Shown here one piece after another: positions 15,950-24,451 of a DNA stretch of 64,000 bases; position 1 is the first letter of the stretch; every line of letters starts with the position of its first letter. The notes under the pieces are model-generated. The model saw only the letters and a list, made by a program, of their open reading frames with translations, was not told the DNA's origin and did no database searches. The translations under genes were made by a program, and so were the position numbers. The stretch comes from Bacteroidota bacterium (lineage in GTDB: Bacteria; Bacteroidota; Bacteroidia; Bacteroidales; JACABE01): contig JAPLDQ010000047.1 of assembly GCA_026391675.1 (NCBI GenBank), positions 117,753-181,752 on the forward strand, given 5' to 3'.

Positions 15950-16053
15950 AATGAAAGTGATTTATGATGTTTTTTGTAAAATTATAAAAAAACAAATAAT
16001 ATTGTATTTTTATGTGATATAAAACTAAAATGCGCTGCTAATATGACTTTTTG

Positions 16054-17829
16054 TTAATCATCAGAAAAATGTTTAAGCATCTTTCGATAAGCTGAAAAAA
16101 TATTGGCCCTTGAGACAAATCCAAGATATTTTCCATCCCTGCATACTGGCAGATTATAATTACCGGATTTATTAAATTTGTGTACAATTTCCTCCATGGT
16201 ATCAGCATAATCAACAATAAAGGGTGGTATTATCATGAGATCTTTAATAAAAGTAGTAGTATATATTTCTGTATCAAATATTAAATGTCTGATATCATCT
16301 AATACTACCACACCTTTAAAATTATTTTCAGGATCAACAACCGGGAAAATATTGCGGTTCGATTTTGCAATAATACTGACCAAATCCTTCAAATTAGCTT
16401 GCTGATGAATTGTAAAAAAATTAGTTTCAATTAATTTGTCAATTTTCATTAGTGTTAAAACAGCTTTATCTTTATCATGGGTTATTAACTCATTTCTTAG
16501 CGCCAACCGTTTGGTATATATTGAATGAGGTTCCCAATGTGAAATTGTCAAGTATGAAATGGTTGACGTTATTATCAGCGGTGTAAATAATTGATAGCCT
16601 CCTGTAATTTCAGCTATAAGAAAAATAGCAGTTAAAGGAGAATGCATAACTCCCGATAAAATACCGGCCATACCTACCAGCGCAAAGTTAATTTCTGAAA
16701 CCTGAGCTATCCCAAGTACATTAAGTGTTCTGGCAACAAAAAAACCGGTAATACCTCCCATGAATAATGAAGGTGCAAATATTCCACCTATACCACCACT
16801 GCCATTGGTTACCGCCATAGCTACCACTTTAAATAACATTAAAGCCAATAAAGCTCCTGAGAAAAGCCATACATCATTCTTTAAAAAATAAAGAAAACTC
16901 TTTTGAAATAATTCACTGCCTTTGCCATGCAACATCATTGTCAACACATCATAACCTTCGCCATAGAGTGAAGGGAAAATAAAAATCAAGACAGCAAGAA
17001 TGCAACCACCGATAATTAATTTCTTGTAACTATTTTCTATTCTTCTGAATAATTCCTCAATTTTCATGGTTGTTTTGGTGAAATAAAGGGAAACAAACCC
17101 ACAAAAAGCACCAAGTATGATATAAAAAGGAATATTACGCAGGTAAAAAGGAATGGTAACATCAAATGAAAACAAGACTTCATGTCCCATTAAAAAAAAG
17201 GATAAAGAGGAAGCTGTAATTGCTGAAATCAAAAGTGGAATAAGATTTGTTGCTGTTAAATCAAGCATCAGCACTTCTATAACAAATACAATGCCTGCTA
17301 TTGGAGCTTTGAAAATACCGGCAATGGCTCCTGCAGCTCCACAACCGATAAGCAAGGTAATGGTTTTATAATTTAATCTGAATAATTGTCCCAATGTAGA
17401 GCCAATTGAGCTTCCTGTAGCTACAATTGGTGCTTCCAGTCCGACTGAACCACCAAATGCCACTGTAAGGGTACTGGCAATCATAGAAGAGTAATTGTTG
17501 TGGTGTTTCATCCGTCCGCCATCTTTGCTGATAGCATATAAAACACGACTAATACCATGGCCAATATCGTCTTTAACAGAATATTTTACATATAATACAG
17601 TTAGCAATAGCCCTATCATCGGGTAAACCAGATACCAGTAATTAACGGTATCCACATCGAAATCTTTGGTCAGAAAATAATGGGTATAATATGCAGTATT
17701 TTTAAGAAATACAGCTGATAATCCGCTGGCTAAGCCGATGACAACGCTTAACATCAGGACAAAGCGTTGATTGCTGATGTGTCGCAGCCTCCATATAAAT
17801 AAGCGATTGATGACTTTTTTTGTATTCAT
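16054..17829 (-). CDS. ClC-family chloride channel/transporter with two CBS domains
   Basis: 591 residues. About 10-12 membrane segments fill residues 20-430. Family motifs: GHGISRVL (equivalent of GSGIPE), GSVGLEAPIVATGSSIGS with the gating Glu in GLEAP (a GxExP motif), and GSGGIGGIFAPSLFMGG lining the anion path. The C-terminal 140 residues hold two CBS domains (TLMKIDKLIETNFFTI... and IPPFIVDYADTMEEIV...FVSRANIFSAYR), which often sense nucleotides. Anion/proton exchange or channel activity cannot be decided by eye. It is first in a minus-strand run with udk and aat, but the 104-base gap may hold another promoter. Confidence 0.92.
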   Translation of the reverse strand: MNTKKVINRLFIWRLRHISNQRFVLMLSVVIGLASGLSAVFLKNTAYYTHYFLTKDFDVDTVNYWYLVYPMIGLLLTVLYVKYSVKDDIGHGISRVLYAISKDGGRMKHHNNYSSMIASTLTVAFGGSVGLEAPIVATGSSIGSTLGQLFRLNYKTITLLIGCGAAGAIAGIFKAPIAGIVFVIEVLMLDLTATNLIPLLISAITASSLSFFLMGHEVLFSFDVTIPFYLRNIPFYIILGAFCGFVSLYFTKTTMKIEELFRRIENSYKKLIIGGCILAVLIFIFPSLYGEGYDVLTMMLHGKGSELFQKSFLYFLKNDVWLFSGALLALMLFKVVAMAVTNGSGGIGGIFAPSLFMGGITGFFVARTLNVLGIAQVSEINFALVGMAGILSGVMHSPLTAIFLIAEITGGYQLFTPLIITSTISYLTISHWEPHSIYTKRLALRNELITHDKDKAVLTLMKIDKLIETNFFTIHQQANLKDLVSIIAKSNRNIFPVVDPENNFKGVVVLDDIRHLIFDTEIYTTTFIKDLMIIPPFIVDYADTMEEIVHKFNKSGNYNLPVCRDGKYLGFVSRANIFSAYRKMLKHFSDD

Positions 17830-17970
17830 GTAAGCGCAAAGTTATAATTTTTTAGCTTTTCTGTTTAAGGAAAATTTATAAAAAATATTTTGTAAAATAT
17901 TGAATAACAATATCGAAATATTTTATTTTAAAAAAGTATGGAATTTAATTAATAAACTTGTAATTCATTG

Positions 17971-17997
17971 CAACCTTTTCTTTGATTTTAGTGTCTT
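17971..17997 (+). promoter_or_regulatory. ECF-sigma-type promoter, copy 2
   Basis: CAACC (17971-17975), 15 bases, GTGTCTT (17991-17997). Element sequence, spacing and distance to the start codon (ATG at 18017) match the copy at 10526-10552 closely, and the spacer bases are also similar. Confidence 0.55.
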
Positions 17998-18016
17998 TAT
18001 AAAAAACCAATTTATT

Positions 18017-18706
18017 ATGAAGACAAAAAGATCAAATTTGTATTTAATTGTACTATTTTTGAGTATAATTGCTATTATTGCTTGTAAGAAAGATGTAAAT
18101 TCAAATAATGGTCTGCCTTATAATCCGCTGGAAGTGGGATATTATCCAAATGGATTTGGTATATATCCCGGTAATCCTGTATGCACACCATTAGTACTCC
18201 CATTGAATGTTATAATATTGGGCGAAATCAGAGGCTCGTGGAAAAAATCAAGCAGTTTTGATAAATTAACACAAACCCAAAATCCAAAAGATACATATGT
18301 TCAGGTTGGAACAGGTGGTCTGAGTTTTTACATTAAATTTTTTAATAAAAATTCTTATCAGCAAGAAGTAGTTATACCCGGTGGACTTATTCTTTGTTGT
18401 CACGATACTTCATCGCAAAATGGTACTACCACACAAAATGATACCATTATAATACCTCCGCACGATAGCTTAACATGTATTTTAAATGCATATTGCACGA
18501 ATAAACAAAGAACTTTTAAACCAGTAATTTATGATATTTTGGGAACTACCTTGCATCAAAGTTTATTTGAATTGATTCAAATATTAAAACCAAAGCAAAA
18601 ACTCAATTTTGCTCAGGTTACTTTTATTCAAAATATTATCTGGAATATAACAAACGGTTCTGGAATGACCGATGATGACAGAGCTTTTTTAAACAGTCTG
18701 CCTTAA
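18017..18706 (+). CDS. Lipoprotein of unknown function
   Basis: 229 residues from ATG at 18017; upstream in-frame starts lie inside or before the promoter. A signal peptide ends at a lipobox IIAC followed by KKDVN, so Cys is lipidated; the KKD after it is common in outer-membrane lipoproteins of this phylum. The mature part is rich in Pro, Gly and Asn at first, then has VPGGLILCCHDTSSQ with a Cys pair and a later CILNAYCTNKQ. A helical tail ends GSGMTDDDRAFLNSLP. This last part, with the Cys spacing, suggests a small redox- or disulfide-linked fold. No family was recognised. Confidence 0.65.
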   Translation: MKTKRSNLYLIVLFLSIIAIIACKKDVNSNNGLPYNPLEVGYYPNGFGIYPGNPVCTPLVLPLNVIILGEIRGSWKKSSSFDKLTQTQNPKDTYVQVGTGGLSFYIKFFNKNSYQQEVVIPGGLILCCHDTSSQNGTTTQNDTIIIPPHDSLTCILNAYCTNKQRTFKPVIYDILGTTLHQSLFELIQILKPKQKLNFAQVTFIQNIIWNITNGSGMTDDDRAFLNSLP

Positions 18707-18738
18707 TTTTCCACTTTTTCATTTTTGGTTAATGATGG

Positions 18739-18768
18739 AGCGATAGCATAAAAACTATCGCTTTTTTA
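18739..18768 (+). terminator. Intrinsic terminator after the lipoprotein gene
   Basis: AGCGATAG (18739-18746) and CTATCGCT (18755-18762) form a perfect 8-bp stem with an 8-base loop, followed by a T run. Confidence 0.85.
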
Positions 18769-18793
18769 TTTCTTTTTTTTGAGTAATAAAATA

Positions 18794-18822
18794 TTGCCAA
18801 TCAAAAACTCTTGCTAATTTTG
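18794..18822 (+). promoter_or_regulatory. Promoter of the metallopeptidase gene
   Basis: TTG (18794-18796), 18 bases, TAATTTTG (18815-18822) and then C. The ATG at 18852 follows 29 bases later. Confidence 0.65.
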
Positions 18823-18851
18823 CTTTTACGAATCAATTAATAATCTTAAAA

Positions 18852-20873
18852 ATGAAAAATATCATTCTAGCATTTGCAGTCATTGCAGCAGGCTTTTCAA
18901 TCAATGCTCAAACCATGAGTTCGGTTCCGGCTTCTTCAGTTAAAAGCAGCATTCAGAATTTAATCAGCAAATATGGTGAAACTAATAAATTCCGTATCAA
19001 TAAAGGGGTTGCTCAAGCTGCAGCTTTCTGGACTGAAAAAGATGGAAGTCCTAAAGATTTTGAATCATTTTGCAACGATAATTATATTAATGATGCAAAA
19101 GAACTGGATTTTGTTTTTCAGAAAATTTCTACCAATCTTGAAGTATTGATGGGTAATTACAATAAAATAAGTGTTGACCTGAAACTTCCATTACATCTGG
19201 ATATGGGCAAGATTCTTCCTGTTGATGAGATTTTTGGCTCTTATGATGTATCAGCTCATTTTAACGATGATATGTTTAACAATAAACTGGCTTTTATTTG
19301 TCTGTTGAACTTCCCTTTTTACAATTTAAAGGAAAAATCTGAATTGGGTAAATCATGGACACGCCAGCAATGGGCGTATGCACGTATGGGAGATCTGTTT
19401 ACCTCACGTGTTCCTGCTGAAGTTTTATTAAAAGTTGCTGATGCACAAACTGCGGCTGAAAGCTATATTGCCGACTACAATATTATGATGGGTTATCTTT
19501 TGAATGGAAAAGGTAATCCTGTATTTCCCCAGGATATGAAACTGATTACCCACTGGGGTTTGCGCGATGAATTAAAGTCGAACTACAACAAGACCGGACT
19601 TGAAAAGCAACAAATGATTTATGAAGTGATGAAACATATCATTTATCAGGATATTCCACAAACAGTAATTAATAACAATAAAGTTTTCTGGAATCCATAT
19701 ACCAATAAAGTTTTCGAAAATAATAAGGAAGTAGCTGCCAAGGCTGAACCTGATATCCGTTATCAGCAATTACTGAATAATTTTAAGGCATTGAAAGCCA
19801 TTGATATATACAGCCCTCAGTATTCAACATATATTCAACGTGCTTTTGACCAGGGAATGGAGATTACTCAGGAAAACGTTGAAAAATTATTTATGGAATT
19901 TATTTCTTCTCCTCAGGTGAATCAGGTTGCAAAATTAATCAGCAAACGGTTGGGTAGAAAATTACAGCCCTTTGATATCTGGTATGATGGTTTTAAATCA
20001 CGTTCTACCATTAATGAAGATGAACTGACAGCTAAAACCAAAGCCAAATATCCAAACCGTGATGCATTTGAAAAGGATTTACCGGATATTCTGCAAAAAC
20101 TCGGATTCAGCAAGGAAAATGCAGCTTTCATTACTTCCAAAGTCAGGGTTGATGCCTCAAGAGGAGCAGGCCATGCCTGGGGAGCCCAGATGAAATCTGA
20201 TAAGGCACGTTTACGTACCCGAATTGGTGCCGACGGCATGAACTACAAAGGATACAATATAGCGGTTCATGAGTTCGGTCACAATGTTGAGCAAACCATT
20301 TCACTGCACAAAGTTGATAATTATATTATGAATGGTGTTCCAAATACTGCGTTTACAGAAGCACTTGCCTTTATTTTCCAGAAACGTGATCTGGAATTAT
20401 TAGGTATAAAAAATGAAGATGTAAATAAAAAACACATGGCAGCACTGGATAATTTCTGGGCTTGTTACGAAATAATGGGCGTTTCACTGGTAGATATGAA
20501 TGTCTGGAAATGGCTTTATGAACATCCTGATGCAACGCCTGCTCAATTAAAAGAAACCGTAATAAGGATTTCAAAAGAAGTCTGGAACAGATATTATGCT
20601 CCTGTTTTTGGTATTAACGACCAGCCTATTCTGGCTATTTATTCACATATGATAGATGCACCATTATATTTATCAGCTTATCCTGTAGGTCATTTAATCG
20701 ATTTTCAGATTGAAAAACAAATTGAAGGAAAGAATTTTGCAGATGAAGTTATGCGAATGTATTCCAATGGTAAATTAATTCCGCAAATCTGGATGTTGAA
20801 TGCCGTTGGCAAGGAAATTTCGATACAACCCATGATGGAAGCAGCTACCGAAGCACTGAAAGTAGTGAAATAG
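18852..20873 (+). CDS. Exported gluzincin zinc metallopeptidase (M3-like)
   Basis: 673 residues with a signal peptide (MKNIILAFAVIAAGFSINAQ). Residues 473-477 are HEFGH, with the catalytic Glu 474, and a likely third zinc ligand is Glu 503 in NTAFTEALAF, 26 residues after the second His. This spacing places it among the gluzincins and resembles the M3 oligopeptidase layout. The long helical N-terminal half would build the other wall of the substrate channel. Upstream stretches such as RVDASRGAGHAWGA and DKARLRTRIG are also conserved-looking. It should act on peptides in the periplasm or outside. It lacks the HELLGH of dipeptidyl peptidase III, so M49 is unlikely. It has its own promoter. Confidence 0.75.
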   Translation: MKNIILAFAVIAAGFSINAQTMSSVPASSVKSSIQNLISKYGETNKFRINKGVAQAAAFWTEKDGSPKDFESFCNDNYINDAKELDFVFQKISTNLEVLMGNYNKISVDLKLPLHLDMGKILPVDEIFGSYDVSAHFNDDMFNNKLAFICLLNFPFYNLKEKSELGKSWTRQQWAYARMGDLFTSRVPAEVLLKVADAQTAAESYIADYNIMMGYLLNGKGNPVFPQDMKLITHWGLRDELKSNYNKTGLEKQQMIYEVMKHIIYQDIPQTVINNNKVFWNPYTNKVFENNKEVAAKAEPDIRYQQLLNNFKALKAIDIYSPQYSTYIQRAFDQGMEITQENVEKLFMEFISSPQVNQVAKLISKRLGRKLQPFDIWYDGFKSRSTINEDELTAKTKAKYPNRDAFEKDLPDILQKLGFSKENAAFITSKVRVDASRGAGHAWGAQMKSDKARLRTRIGADGMNYKGYNIAVHEFGHNVEQTISLHKVDNYIMNGVPNTAFTEALAFIFQKRDLELLGIKNEDVNKKHMAALDNFWACYEIMGVSLVDMNVWKWLYEHPDATPAQLKETVIRISKEVWNRYYAPVFGINDQPILAIYSHMIDAPLYLSAYPVGHLIDFQIEKQIEGKNFADEVMRMYSNGKLIPQIWMLNAVGKEISIQPMMEAATEALKVVK

Positions 20874-20894
20874 TTATGAATTATGAATTATAAA

Positions 20895-20921
20895 TTATAA
20901 GTTATGAGTTATAAGTTATAA
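20895..20921. repeat. Left arm of inverted repeat flanking the four-helix-bundle gene
   Basis: TTATAAGTTATGAGTTATAA plus a further GTTATAA. The reverse complement is found at 21267-21287, and a third partial copy at 21966-21981. The block is a simple variation of a 7-base unit. Confidence 0.6.
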
Positions 20922-21271
20922 ATGAGAGTTTTATTAAAACAAAAAGTTTTGCTTTTGCAATAAGGATAGTTCGACTTTACCAAAATATTATTGAAAATAA
21001 AAAAGAATATGTTATAAGTAAGCAATTATTAAGAAGTGGAACTGCAATTGGCGCTATGGTTCGTGAAGCACAAAATGCTGAAAGTCAGAAAGATTTTATT
21101 CATAAGTTAGGAATAGCCCAAAAAGAATGTGATGAAACGATATATTGGTTGGATTTACTTAAAGAGACAAATTATATTGCTGATATTGAATATGAAAACT
21201 TAAATCTTGAAGCAAAAGAGTTATTAAAAATGATACGAAGTGCAATTATTACATCTAAGAAAAAATTATAA
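20922..21271 (+). pseudogene. Four-helix-bundle protein (S23 / 23S-rRNA intervening-sequence family), frame broken at codon 2
   Basis: The family's conserved text can be read in one frame from 20924: SFIKTKSFAFAIRIVRLYQ, then KQLLRSGTAIGAMVREAQNA, FIHKLGIAQKECDETIYWL and a final helix. This frame has no ATG, GTG or TTG after the in-frame TAA upstream. The ATG at 20922 is one base out of frame, as if a base was lost in codon 2. Translation could still start at the internal ATG 21056, giving 71 residues that lack the first helix and a half. The family fold is a small helical bundle, often encoded in rRNA intervening sequences or diversity elements; its function is not known. The stop codon lies inside the right inverted repeat. 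Confidence 0.65.
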
Positions 21272-21287
21272 CTCATAACTTATAACT
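21267..21287. repeat. Right arm of inverted repeat flanking the four-helix-bundle gene
   Basis: TTATAACTCATAACTTATAA is the reverse complement of the block at 20895-20921. It overlaps the last codons of the gene. A third copy begins at 21966, just before the EamA transporter gene. Confidence 0.6.
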
Positions 21288-21317
21288 TTTAAAATATTTA
21301 TATAAAAACTATCACTT

Positions 21318-21890
21318 ATGGATTACCAACGTTGCAACTGGACTAAAGATGATGCCCTCATGAATGCTTATCATGACAATGAATGGGGTGTTGCCGTGCA
21401 TGATGATACAAAATTATTTGAATTTCTCGTGCTGGATGCTTTTCAGGCAGGATTGAGCTGGAAAACGATATTGCACAAGCGGGAAAACTTCCTTAAAGCT
21501 TTTGATAATTTCGATTATTGTAAAATTGCAAATTATGATGATGCAAAAATTGCCTCATTGCTGCTGGATGCCGGTATTATCCGCAATAAACTCAAGGTAA
21601 ATTCCTGTGTAACAAATGCAAGGGCATTTATGGAAGCACAAAAAGAATTCGGAAGTTTCGACAAATACATCTGGCAGTTTGTAAATTTTAAAACAATACA
21701 TAATAACTGGGAAAATCTCAGCGATATTCCAGCTAAAACAGCTGCATCAGATGCCATGAGCAAAGATTTACTGAAACGTGGATTTAAATTTGTGGGCTCT
21801 ACCATATGCTATGCCTTTATGCAGGCTGCCGGTATGGTTAATGATCATATTGTAAGCTGTTACCGCCATAAGGAGCTTATACAGCATTGA
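21318..21890 (+). CDS. tag: DNA-3-methyladenine glycosylase I
   Basis: 190 residues. It removes 3-methyladenine from alkylated DNA, a first step of base excision repair. The N-terminus RCNWTKDDALMNAYHDNEWGVAVHDD is the family signature, with Cys and His that bind zinc together with C-terminal residues; the matching C-terminal piece is GMVNDHIVSCYRH. FEFLVLDAFQAGLSWKTILHKRENF and FVGSTICYAFMQAAG form the base pocket. Length and motifs are normal. ATG at 21318 follows 46 bases after the four-helix-bundle gene. Confidence 0.95.
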   Translation: MDYQRCNWTKDDALMNAYHDNEWGVAVHDDTKLFEFLVLDAFQAGLSWKTILHKRENFLKAFDNFDYCKIANYDDAKIASLLLDAGIIRNKLKVNSCVTNARAFMEAQKEFGSFDKYIWQFVNFKTIHNNWENLSDIPAKTAASDAMSKDLLKRGFKFVGSTICYAFMQAAGMVNDHIVSCYRHKELIQH

Positions 21891-21989
21891 AAAATTTGGT
21901 GATTTAGCGATTTTGTGATTTCAGCTTCTTTTGCAACATAGAAGCATAGTCGAAGTAACCGTATTTTATAACTCATAACTCAAAAATAC

Positions 21990-22886
21990 ATGTTCCAATC
22001 TCATATAGGCGAATTTGCTGCACTTTTCACCGCTTTTTGCTGGACGGCTACTGCTTTGGCTTTTGAATCGGCAAGCCTGAAAGTGGGTTCCATTGCTGTT
22101 AACCTTATTCGCCTGATGCTTGCCATTGTATTCCTTAGTATATTTTCATTTATTACCAGAGGCTTATGGCTGCCTGTTGATGCTTCTGCCCATGCCTGGC
22201 TTTGGCTTTCCATTTCAGGTTTTGTTGGTTTTGTTCTGGGCGATTTATTCCTTTTTGAATCCTACACCATTATTGGTTCGCGCATTGCAATGTTAATGAT
22301 GACGCTGGTACCACCAATGACAGCCTTTATAAGCTGGATTATGCTGGGAGAAGTACTCACATTGTCTAACCTGATTGGCATGGCGCTAACATTGAGTGGT
22401 ATTGCATTGGTTGTGCTAAACAGAGGCAGCGGACAAAAACTATTTGCATTCAATCATTCCATGAAGGGTTTGTTCTTTGCATTCATGGGTGCGGTTGGAC
22501 AATCAATTGGTTTGGTTTTCAGTAAAGTAGGAATGGGCAGTTACAATGCCTTTGCATCCACCCAGATTCGTATAATTACCGGTATTATTGGATTTGCATT
22601 GGTAATTACCTTCTGGAAAAAATGGAGTAATGTTGGTGCAGCTTTTAAAAATACTACAGCCATCAAAAGGATTGGTATTGGGTCAATATTCGGACCTTTT
22701 CTGGGTGTTTCCTTTTCCCTGTATGCCGTACAGCATACCCATGCAGGTATAGCCTCTACCATTATGGCCATAGTGCCTGTACTTATTATTCCACCCGCTA
22801 TAATCATTATGAAACAGAAAGTGAGTCTGCGGGAAATTATTGGTGCCATTATCAGTGTAATTGGAGTAGCTTTGTTTTTTATATAA
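21990..22886 (+). CDS. EamA-family (DMT superfamily) transporter
   Basis: 298 residues with about ten membrane helices in two homologous halves. Each half ends with the typical glycine-rich helix (ALTLSGIALVVLN near residue 132-145 and IIGAIISVIGVALFFI at the end). The first half starts with GEFAALFTAFCWTATALAFESA, the usual opening of DMT proteins with a small Trp/Thr patch. Substrates in this family include amino acids and metabolites and cannot be predicted here. It is a single gene; neighbours are DNA repair upstream and a YebC gene downstream. Confidence 0.9.
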   Translation: MFQSHIGEFAALFTAFCWTATALAFESASLKVGSIAVNLIRLMLAIVFLSIFSFITRGLWLPVDASAHAWLWLSISGFVGFVLGDLFLFESYTIIGSRIAMLMMTLVPPMTAFISWIMLGEVLTLSNLIGMALTLSGIALVVLNRGSGQKLFAFNHSMKGLFFAFMGAVGQSIGLVFSKVGMGSYNAFASTQIRIITGIIGFALVITFWKKWSNVGAAFKNTTAIKRIGIGSIFGPFLGVSFSLYAVQHTHAGIASTIMAIVPVLIIPPAIIIMKQKVSLREIIGAIISVIGVALFFI

Positions 22887-22900
22887 AATAAAAATTATCA

Positions 22901-22930
22901 TTGTTACTTAGGATATCATTCTTAATTTTG
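22901..22930 (+). promoter_or_regulatory. Promoter of the YebC-family gene
   Basis: TTG (22901-22903), 19 bases, TAATTTTG (22923-22930), then C. The ATG at 22956 follows 25 bases later. Confidence 0.65.
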
Positions 22931-22955
22931 CAGTAAAATATTAAAACAGATTATC

Positions 22956-23675
22956 ATGGGAAGAGCATTTGAGTTTCGTAAAGCGCGTAAGTTTAAACGC
23001 TGGGGAAATATGGCAAAAGTTTTTACAAAACTGGGTAAAGAGATTACCATGGCTGCCAAGGCAGGTGGAGGAGATCCTTCAACCAATCCCCGTTTAAGGC
23101 TTTTGATACAAAACGCCAAGTCGGAAAATATGCCCAAGGAAAATGTGGAAAGGGCAATTAAAAAAGCTACCGAAAAAGACACCAAAGATTATAAAGAAAT
23201 GGTGTATGAAGGTAAAGCTGCTTTTGGCATAGCCGTTTTAGTTGAAACTGCTACTGACAACCCTGTACGGACTGTTGCAAATGTCCGCAGTTACTTCAAT
23301 AAATACAACGGAACATTAGGAACTACAGGTATGCTGGATTATCTGTTCGAAAGGAAATGTTCATTTAAAGTTGAAAAGAAAGAAGGAATCAATCTGGAAG
23401 AACTGGAATTTGAGCTTATTGATTTTGGTGCAGAAGATGTTTTTGAAGAAGATCAGTTTATTATGATATATGCCGAATTTACCTCCTTCGGTCCGATACA
23501 GAAATACCTGGAAGAAAACGGATTTATCATTTCAACCTTTGAGTTTGAGCGTATTCCTACAGAAATGAAAGAAGTAAGCGCTGAACAGCAGATAGAAGTG
23601 GATAAACTGCTCGAAAAACTGGAAGAAGACGAAGATGTAACCAATGTCTTTCACAATATGAAGGTAAGCGAATAA
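22956..23675 (+). CDS. YebC/PmpR-family transcription or translation factor
   Basis: 239 residues, the normal length. The N-terminus reads MGRAFEFRKARKFKRWGNMAKVFTKLGKEI and continues AAKAGGGDPSTNPRLRLLIQNAKSENMPKENVERAIKKA, which is diagnostic for the family. YEGKAAFGIAVLVETATDNPVRTVANVRSYFNKYNGTLG forms the second domain. Members were first described as transcription regulators; some were later shown to help ribosomes at proline stretches. Both are possible here. The ending is acidic (EKLEEDEDVTNVFHNM). It has its own promoter. Confidence 0.95.
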   Translation: MGRAFEFRKARKFKRWGNMAKVFTKLGKEITMAAKAGGGDPSTNPRLRLLIQNAKSENMPKENVERAIKKATEKDTKDYKEMVYEGKAAFGIAVLVETATDNPVRTVANVRSYFNKYNGTLGTTGMLDYLFERKCSFKVEKKEGINLEELEFELIDFGAEDVFEEDQFIMIYAEFTSFGPIQKYLEENGFIISTFEFERIPTEMKEVSAEQQIEVDKLLEKLEEDEDVTNVFHNMKVSE

Positions 23676-23739
23676 TAAGTTTTTCGCCACATCAACAAAC
23701 TTATACTTCCATTTGTCTGTTTAATAAAAAATAAGAAAA

Positions 23740-24438
23740 ATGGTACATACAGAAAAACATTTAAAAAGTTCGGATTTTATTACGGATATCGTTATTGGAA
23801 TGAGTGACGGTTTAACGGTTCCTTTTGCTTTAGCAGCAGGTTTAAGCGGAGCCGTGAGCAGCAATACTATCGTGATAACAGCTGGTATTGCCGAAATTGT
23901 AGCAGGTTGCATCGCCATGGGACTTGGTGGTTATCTGGCCGGAAAAACCGAACAGGAACATTACCAGAGCGAACTGAAACGGGAATATGATGAAGTTGAA
24001 CATGTACCCGAAAAGGAAATAAGTGAAATAAAGTATATATTTCAGGAATATGGTGTGGATGAGGAAGGCCAAAACCTTATAGCTAAACAGTTATCGAAAG
24101 ACAAGGATATGTGGGTAAATTTCATGATGAAATTTGAACTGGGCCTTGAAAAACCGGATGCCAACCGTGCCAGAAATTCAGCACTTACAATCGGACTGGC
24201 TTATTTTGTTGGTGGTTTATTGCCACTTACTGCTTATTTTATGACTTCCACTCCTCATCAGGGATTATTTCTTTCATCTGTAATCACCATTTTTTGTTTG
24301 TTCACTTTTGGTTATTTCAAAAGTAAGGTAACCGGTCAGCCCAAATTAAAAGGTGCTTTGAAAGTTACCTTTATTGGAATTATTGCAGCTGCAGCAGCGT
24401 ATTTTGTAGCAGTTGGATTTGACAGGATGTTTCATTAA
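23740..24438 (+). CDS. VIT1/CCC1-family iron/manganese transporter
   Basis: 232 residues with five membrane helices. The first is preceded by the conserved SDFITDIVIGMSDGLTVPFALAAGLSGAV, with Asp and Met residues of the metal path. GIAEIVAGCIAMGLGGYLAGKTEQEHY leads into a cytoplasmic helical segment (residues 65-140) rich in Glu, which binds metal in plant VIT1. FVGGLLPLTAYF opens the last helices. Such proteins export or store ferrous iron or manganese. The start ATG is 64 bases after the YebC gene on the same strand. Confidence 0.9.
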   Translation: MVHTEKHLKSSDFITDIVIGMSDGLTVPFALAAGLSGAVSSNTIVITAGIAEIVAGCIAMGLGGYLAGKTEQEHYQSELKREYDEVEHVPEKEISEIKYIFQEYGVDEEGQNLIAKQLSKDKDMWVNFMMKFELGLEKPDANRARNSALTIGLAYFVGGLLPLTAYFMTSTPHQGLFLSSVITIFCLFTFGYFKSKVTGQPKLKGALKVTFIGIIAAAAAYFVAVGFDRMFH

Positions 24439-24451
24439 AAACAGTTTTAAT

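Noticed and set aside
18852..20873. Dipeptidyl peptidase III (M49)
   Set aside because: The zinc motif is HEFGH, not HELLGH, and the third ligand spacing fits other gluzincins better.
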